NCBI GenBank assembly: GCA_021229015.1
Contig: CM037785.1
Location: 43,670,543 to 43,734,542 of the forward strand
Origin: Solen grandis
Taxonomy: Eukaryota > Mollusca > Bivalvia > Adapedonta > Solenidae
Direction of reading: 5' to 3'
DNA: 64,000 nt
The notes under the pieces were generated by a model. It did no database searches, was not told where the DNA came from, and saw only the letters and a program-made list of their open reading frames with translations. The stretch's first letter is position 1. Every line of letters starts with the position of its first letter. Below are positions 61,201 through 64,000 of this stretch, in pieces. The translations under genes were made by a program, and so were the position numbers.

Positions 61201-62585
61201 TCTCCTCTGAAACCACTGGACAGAATTTGATTAAACTTGGCAGGGATGATCCTTGGGTCAACGTTCACAAAAGTTGCTAAAATAAACTTGATCCATGTAG
61301 AACTCTGGTTGCCATGGCAACAAAAAGAAAAAAAAAAATGAAAACTTTAAAAATCATCTTCTTCAAAACTACTGGCCAGATTTTAAAATAAATTGGTACA
61401 GATGTTCCTTGGGTCAACCTCTACTAAAGTTGCTAAAGTTTTACCGATCCGTAAAAAAACATGGCTGCCAGGGGCGGGGCTTATTTGCCTTATATGTATA
61501 TAGGGAAAACTTTAAACAACATCTCCTCTGAATCCACTGGACAGAATTTGATTAAACTGGGCAGGGATGATCCTTGGTCACCTTCGAAAAAGTTGCTAAA
61601 ATAAACTTGATCATGTAGAACTCGGGTTGCCATGGCAACAAAAGAAAAAAAATATGAAAACTTTAAAAATCATCTTCTTCAAAACTACTGGCCAGATTTT
61701 AAAATAAATTGGTACAGATGTTCCTTGGGTCAACCTCTACTAAAGTTGCTAAAGTTTTTCCGATCCATAAAAAACATGGCCGCCAGTGGCGGGGCTTATT
61801 TGCCTTATATGTATATAGAGAAACCTTTAAACAACATCTCCTCTGAAACCACTGGACAGAATTTGATTAAACTTGGCAGGGATGATCCTTGGGTCAACGT
61901 TCACAAAAATTGCTAAAATAAACTTGATCCATATAGAACTCTGGTTGCAATGGCAACAAAAAGAAAAAAAAAATGAAAACTTTAAAAATCATCTTCTTGA
62001 TCAAAACTTCTGGCCAGATTTTAAAATAAATTGGTACAGATGTTCCTTGGGTCAACCTATTTATCTCAGGTGAGCGATTTAGGGCCATCATGGCCCTCTT
62101 GTTTACTATTATTATGTACAGGGTATGTGAAGGGCAAGAATTGAAATAGATTTCATTTGATTTACCAACAAGCATTTTGAATAGTCGAGCGTGCTGTCCT
62201 CTGACAGCTCTTGTTAATCTTTTACCAAATTAAAACTTTTTTGAGTTTTGAATTCAAGTTTGAAAACTTATATACTGTCTAGAACTGGGAATATAGCTAA
62301 ATACTAGCTGTTAAGATATCTTGGAGGAAAAAAAATGCATTAATGGACTTTTTGTTTTCATGTATGTTATTATGGCTTATTTCCTTTCCAGGGATCCTGC
62401 GTTTCCATGAGGCGACGTTAATGACTCTTGATTTTATCCACCTAGCTCAATCCTTGACCAGACTGCCTGAGTGTGACAATTATGACAATCTCTTCAAGTG
62501 TATAGAGACCATCCAGATGCAGGTTGACAAGAAAAACTTCAGTCAAGTGTTTGCAAGCAAAAGGGAGAGCAAGGATATAACTTGA
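43096..62585 (+). CDS. TBC1D14/TBC1D12-like Rab GTPase-activating protein, C-terminal 403 residues (11 exons)
   Basis: Eleven exons join with matching phases into 1212 nt (403 codons plus TGA). The order is an [11 protein letters not shown] motif (residues ~27-38), a charged coiled-coil-like stretch (~45-90), then a complete TBC domain. The domain includes ELWWHGIP (~114-121), the arginine finger IQLDVSR (185-191, Arg191), the glutamine finger Y225-V-Q227, and the C-block with [17 protein letters not shown] and [15 protein letters not shown]. The STTALILE linker, [14 protein letters not shown] and [17 protein letters not shown] are diagnostic of TBC1D14/TBC1D12 among TBC proteins. Both catalytic fingers are present, so GAP activity is expected. 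Vertebrate TBC1D14 acts on recycling endosomes and autophagy traffic with RAB11 and TRAPPIII. The N-terminal half (about 300 residues in the human protein) is absent; a 100-N gap lies just upstream. Bivalves may have a single TBC1D12/14 gene, so no symbol is assigned. Confidence 0.95.
43236..43435 (+). mobile_element. TTAA-flanked MITE family C, copy 1 (intronic)
   Basis: TTAACCCTTTACATTGTGAA to GAGGTAGAGGGTTAA. The centre contains CCCTGATCAGACAGTTCC and an imperfect palindrome. It lies 25 bp after the first visible TBC1D14-like exon. Confidence 0.75.
44777..45024 (+). mobile_element. Family A MITE, copy 10 (intronic)
   Basis: TTAA-flanked. The hairpin loop has a 6-bp expansion (GAGTTAGAGTAACTC). 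It lies in the first visible intron of the TBC1D14-like gene. Confidence 0.92.
45406..45573 (+). mobile_element. Family C MITE, copy 2 (decayed)
   Basis: The CCCTTTACCTATGGAATAC start and GGGGGGTTAA end flank an AGAATCTGAGCTATAATTTT core shared with copies 1 and 3. The left TTAA has mutated to TTAC. Confidence 0.6.
45915..46065 (+). mobile_element. tRNA-derived SINE type 4, copy 2 (intronic)
   Basis: B-box-like AGTTTGAACCCCCC, CTAGGTGCAAAGTATTGATA, CCCAGGAACCC. Confidence 0.55.
46912..47153 (-). mobile_element. Family A MITE, copy 11 (intronic)
   Basis: TTAA-flanked, reverse orientation, 328 bp before the next exon. Confidence 0.92.
47235..47470 (+). repeat. Degenerate ~60-bp tandem repeat before an exon
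   Basis: Words such as CTTAAGACAGGTTTGTGAA and CCTGACCTGTGACC recur about four times, up to the acceptor of the exon at 47481. Confidence 0.65.
47481..47563 (+). CDS. TBC1D14-like exon 2 of those visible
   Basis: The acceptor is TGTACCAG and the donor GTAGGC; 83 nt, phase 2 in and phase 1 out. It encodes [20 protein letters not shown] followed by VEAAKRK, matching the charged linker before the TBC domain in TBC1D14. The intron before it ends in degenerate tandem repeats (47235-47470). Confidence 0.92.
47900..48016 (+). repeat. Degenerate ~29-bp tandem repeat before an exon
   Basis: AATCTGTGTCAATGGTA, ATATCTGTGTCAACAGTA and ATATTTGTGTCAGTGAT recur up to the acceptor at 48016. Confidence 0.6.
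48017..48134 (+). CDS. TBC1D14-like exon 3 of those visible
   Basis: The acceptor is GTTGACAG and the donor GTACGT; 118 nt. It encodes [20 protein letters not shown], a probable coiled coil, then [19 protein letters not shown], the conserved lead-in to the TBC domain. Degenerate tandem repeats abut the acceptor (47900-48016). Confidence 0.94.
49449..49555 (+). CDS. TBC1D14-like exon 4: TBC A-block
   Basis: The acceptor is TGTTTCAG; the donor GTCAGT is weak but gives the correct phase (1). The exon encodes [20 protein letters not shown] and [15 protein letters not shown], the opening helix and the conserved G-I-P/R-G-K-x-W motif of TBC domains. Confidence 0.95.
50580..50895 (+). repeat. Degenerate ~30-bp tandem repeat before an exon
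   Basis: TTGACTGRTTCCCATACTTG-like words recur about ten times and run into the acceptor of the exon at 50901. Confidence 0.68.
50901..50984 (+). CDS. TBC1D14-like exon 5
   Basis: The acceptor is TTATTCCAG and the donor GTAAGT; 84 nt. It encodes [20 protein letters not shown] then SDVTGPTE. The start matches the ELFDICLARA segment of TBC1D14, and the rest is the variable acidic insert before the catalytic arginine block. Confidence 0.93.
51378..51472 (+). CDS. TBC1D14-like exon 6: arginine finger
   Basis: The acceptor is ATTGCAG and the donor GTGAGT; 95 nt, ending in phase 0. It encodes a serine-rich lead-in, then [19 protein letters not shown]. The IxxDxxR motif supplies the arginine finger used by TBC proteins in GTP hydrolysis by Rabs. 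Confidence 0.96.
52010..52145 (+). mobile_element. tRNA-derived SINE type 4, copy 3 (intronic, decayed)
   Basis: TTCTAGTGGTACAGTTC, CCTTGGTGCAATATACTAAT, AGGAACCATTGGGAGTGATC. Confidence 0.5.
52209..52280 (+). CDS. TBC1D14-like exon 7
   Basis: The acceptor is TATTCCAG and the donor GTAAGT; 72 nt, phase 0 at both ends. It encodes [20 protein letters not shown] and DVGY. The final tyrosine is the first residue of the YxQ glutamine-finger motif; the glutamine lies in the next exon, 4.7 kb away. Confidence 0.96.
52393..52617 (+). mobile_element. Family C MITE, copy 3 (intronic)
   Basis: TTAACCCATTACCTAATGAA to GAGGTAAAATGTTAA, with GTAGAATCTGAGCTATGC in the centre. It is in the long intron after the exon ending with the catalytic Tyr. 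Confidence 0.68.
53378..54678 (-). mobile_element. F1 element, copy d (degenerate)
   Basis: Reversed relative to copy a: TTTTAGCTCACC at the left and GATGGTCCTCTTGTTT at the right. A core of about 165 bp, containing GAAGTTGATCCCTTT, is repeated about three times (53620-54050). It is heavily diverged, so an older copy. It lies in the intron between the two catalytic-finger exons. Confidence 0.75.
55730..56366 (+). mobile_element. tRNA-derived SINE type 1, split by a second SINE
   Basis: Left part 55730-55830 (CAAGGATTGGTTGGCCTGGC). Right part from about 56250 (AGTGTGGTAGCAGTGTATTT, tail to 56366). The interval holds a different SINE. Confidence 0.65.
55831..56245 (+). mobile_element. tRNA-derived SINE type 2
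   Basis: The head has a good A-box (TAGCTCAGTGGTAGAGTG) and B-box (GGTTCGAATCC), so it looks like a tRNA 5' part. The ~330-bp unrelated body and the lack of a closing acceptor stem show it is a SINE, not a tRNA gene. Confidence 0.72.
56510..56751 (+). mobile_element. Family A MITE, copy 12 (intronic)
   Basis: TTAA-flanked, in the long intron between the catalytic-finger exons, 200 bp before the exon with the glutamine finger. Confidence 0.92.
56952..57080 (+). CDS. TBC1D14-like exon 8: glutamine finger and B-block
   Basis: The acceptor is TGTATTACAG and the donor GTATAT; 129 nt, phase 0. It begins [20 protein letters not shown], so codon 2 is the catalytic glutamine of YxQ, and ends [13 protein letters not shown]. 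Conservation with TBC1D14 is near-continuous. Confidence 0.97.
57590..57699 (+). CDS. TBC1D14-like exon 9
   Basis: The acceptor is AATTTCAG and the donor GTGAGT; 110 nt. It encodes [20 protein letters not shown] and then [17 protein letters not shown], with the last Trp codon split by the intron. This is the helical segment before the TBC C-block. Confidence 0.96.
58104..58207 (+). CDS. TBC1D14-like exon 10: TBC C-block
   Basis: The acceptor is TTCCACAG and the donor GTAAAC; 104 nt. It encodes [20 protein letters not shown] and [14 protein letters not shown], the conserved LP...R-x-WD...G...L...AL block at the end of TBC domains. Confidence 0.97.
58241..58551 (+). mobile_element. tRNA-derived SINE type 1, intronic
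   Basis: Forward orientation: head ATAGCTGAGTGATTAGAGTG with a B-box-like GTTAGTTCAATCA, body CTGGTTGGCCCAGTGTCAAG, tail TCAGTTGGATGTTAATCC. Confidence 0.75.
58582..59210 (-). mobile_element. F3 element, copy b (~150-bp core x 3)
   Basis: Reverse orientation. The left end is the 3' hairpin TAGTCCCCTACCGGTGT / ACACCGGAGGGGACTA, followed by a GTCCGTCCG tract. Three near-identical units containing GATCCCGCGATAACT follow. Then come GTAGGGGACT, hairpin GTGTTG-cata-CAACAC and CAGTTACTTGTT. Confidence 0.88.
59744..62215 (-). mobile_element. F2 element, copy c, split by F1 copy e
   Basis: Two parts, 59744-60774 and 62104-62215, in reverse orientation. The right end carries GAATAGTCGAGC and the GCTGTCCTCTGACAGC hairpin, then CTTGTT. 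The left end is close to AGAGCTATTGTAGTCGCC. It lies in the last intron of the TBC1D14-like gene. Confidence 0.9.
60775..62103 (-). mobile_element. F1 element, copy e (inserted inside F2 copy c)
   Basis: It is a reverse-orientation close relative of copy a, with about four ~310-bp units. At its left end is the 3' hairpin and a CGTCCGTCGTCG tract. At its right end is GGGCCATCATGGCCC, then CTCTTGTT. F2 sequence continues on both sides, and no target duplication is evident. Confidence 0.9.
62392..62585 (+). CDS. TBC1D14-like terminal exon
   Basis: The acceptor is CCTTTCCAG. The exon opens [20 protein letters not shown], continues through [15 protein letters not shown] and [15 protein letters not shown], and stops at TGA (62583-62585). 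The tail has the same layout as TBC1D14 (MDFIHMAQFLTRLPE and TIQMQ in the vertebrate protein). The preceding intron holds a SINE, an F3 element, and nested F2/F1 elements. Confidence 0.95.
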
Positions 62586-63640
62586 TAGTGGAGTGATACC
62601 TTATTTCAGGCATGGGATTTCATAGAGTACTGAGACCAAGTCTGTAAACAGACTGGTTACCAATTTTGCAACTCAGGCAAACTGTGATACAGGAAGTGCT
62701 CTCCATTACTGAAGATGGCCTACTGTAGAACAGAGAAGCAGTCCAAGTGGAAGTTTCTGCTGTTGCCAGTCTACTGGTCTGGTGGATTTTAACTTATTTA
62801 TATGGATTTTTATCAGTCATTACTTTTGATACCAGACACGAAATGCTTTTTATTTCAGATATATTCTGTATTCAGTGTTTTGCGGGTCAGACTAATGTTC
62901 ATATTGTAAGTCAGTGGTCTAAAATTGCCATGTTGTGATAATTCATGTGTATAGTTTTTAGTTTACAGGAATGAGATTTCTTTGGAGTGAGATCTTCAGG
63001 TTGATCTTTGAGATCTGAAAGTTAATAGTGCTGTGAGATGTTGAGCCAGTATAGACTGTGTCACAAACTGATATTGATTACAACAGTTTAGACTGTGTCA
63101 CAAACTGATATTGATTACAACAGTTAGACTGTGTCACAAATTATTACAAGAGAGCACATTGTATTGTAAAACCAGACTGGAATTCATTAAAATTAATTAA
63201 ATTTAATACAGGTGCATCTAAGGTTTATTTGGTTCCCTCTGTTTTAGGATTGCCGTATGATAATAAGACATAGTCCTTTTAAAGAGATTCTGGTACATGT
63301 GCTATTTACTCAGTGTGTATGAAAGACGTTGCCGGAATTGCTGAAGCTAACAACTGCAATTCTTATAGTAAATGTGATGAAATTTCTGTTGATATGTGTT
63401 TATGTAAATTTATCAATGCAATGATATTAAACATACCTAATATATGTGTTGCATAATCATGTTATAATTAATGACTGATGTCAAAGTAAGATAGGAGGTT
63501 GAAGGCTGGGCATTATCTGACTATGATGTGTGCATGTTAAAGCTCTATAGCTGCTCACTGTAGGTTCTTCTGCCACTGGAACTTACCTACATCCAATAGG
63601 CTCAAGGTACTCCAAAATAAATACTGAACTTAAGTGTAAT
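62586..63640 (+). other. Probable 3' UTR of the TBC1D14-like gene
   Basis: No further ORF is recognisable after the stop. The first canonical AATAAA is at about 63617-63622, so the transcript may end near 63640; other sites cannot be excluded. A ~37-bp unit is repeated about 2.5 times at 63051-63143. Confidence 0.45.
63051..63143. repeat. 37-bp tandem duplication in presumed 3' UTR
   Basis: The word GACTGTGTCACAAA starts at 63054, 63091 and 63127, giving units of 37 and 36 bp in a 2.5-copy array with almost no divergence. This indicates a recent duplication. Confidence 0.85.
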
Positions 63641-63783
63641 TTCATGTTTAAACTTAACATATGGCCACTGGTTTCAATAGGGTGATTGAATATGGTATTT
63701 CATTGAAGCCAAAGATCATACTTGAGTATTTTTCAAGACCTTGTGGGGCCAGGGCTTTTGATATTTTAATCTTTTTTGTCCAT

Positions 63784-63825
63784 CTATATATATATATATA
63801 TATATATATATAACACACACACACT
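63784..63825. repeat. (TA)n-(CA)n microsatellite
   Basis: About 14 TA units followed by about six CA units, downstream of the presumed 3' UTR. Confidence 0.95.
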
Positions 63826-64000
63826 CATGAAGTGTACAAGTAAATGTTTTGCTGAATCCTTAAGATTTTCAGGGACTAAAATCGTAAAAGAAGGAAATGA
63901 CTACCGGTACTTCAAATTTTACACCCTGAACCTGAGTCTAAATTCAAAGGATTGACCCAGTCTTAATGACACTGAAGTGATTTATGTCTAAATACTCATC

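Overview
The window is invertebrate animal nuclear DNA: AT-rich, intron-containing genes, tRNA-derived SINEs, a 5'-truncated LINE, and very dense non-autonomous DNA transposons. The repeat types (short TTAA-flanked elements, and elements with tandem cores, a G/C-rich microsatellite and a terminal hairpin) fit a bivalve mollusc. A dreissenid-type genome is my guess and is not proven. No bacterial or viral genes were seen.

Two host genes are supported, and they diverge. On the minus strand, the first three coding exons (13249 down to 8651) of an equilibrative nucleoside transporter (SLC29/ENT family) are visible. They encode an N-terminal tail of about 93 residues and the first membrane helix, and that helix exon carries an apparent one-base insertion. 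The rest of the transporter was not found. On the plus strand, eleven exons (43096 to 62585) encode the C-terminal 403 residues of a TBC1D14/TBC1D12-type Rab GTPase-activating protein. All splice phases are consistent, and both catalytic fingers (IxxDxxR and YxQ) and the stop codon are present. Its N-terminal half is missing, and a 100-N assembly gap (42903-43002) lies just upstream of the first exon found.

Most of the remainder is mobile DNA. (1) Twelve copies of a ~240-bp TTAA-flanked, piggyBac-like MITE have a 31-bp-stem internal hairpin. Two further TTAA-flanked families are also present. (2) Seven sequence-unrelated families (called F1 to F7 here) share one terminal layout. The layout is a 5' ACAAG-like start, a short hairpin, a subterminal repeat, tandem core units, usually a G/C-rich microsatellite, then the same subterminal repeat inverted inside a 3' hairpin, with an A-rich end. 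This is the layout described for helentron-associated elements (HINE, DINE-1, pearl). (3) hAT-like elements are present, one of which appears to carry a TTF-type zinc-finger ORF with a PIP-box-like N-terminus. (4) There are several tRNA-derived SINE families. Nesting is common and gives relative ages.

Layout: 1-8.6 kb, repeats and unassigned DNA that may be SLC29 intron; 8.65-13.25 kb, SLC29 5' exons; 13.8-15.6 kb, a hAT-like element inside an F6 element; 16-42.9 kb, mainly intergenic with repeats, minisatellites and no recognised gene; 43.1-62.6 kb, the TBC1D14-like gene; 62.6-64 kb, its probable 3' UTR and downstream DNA.

The two genes have no evident functional link. The best candidate for an underdescribed system is the shared terminal layout of F1-F7, which suggests that one replication machinery mobilises many unrelated passengers.
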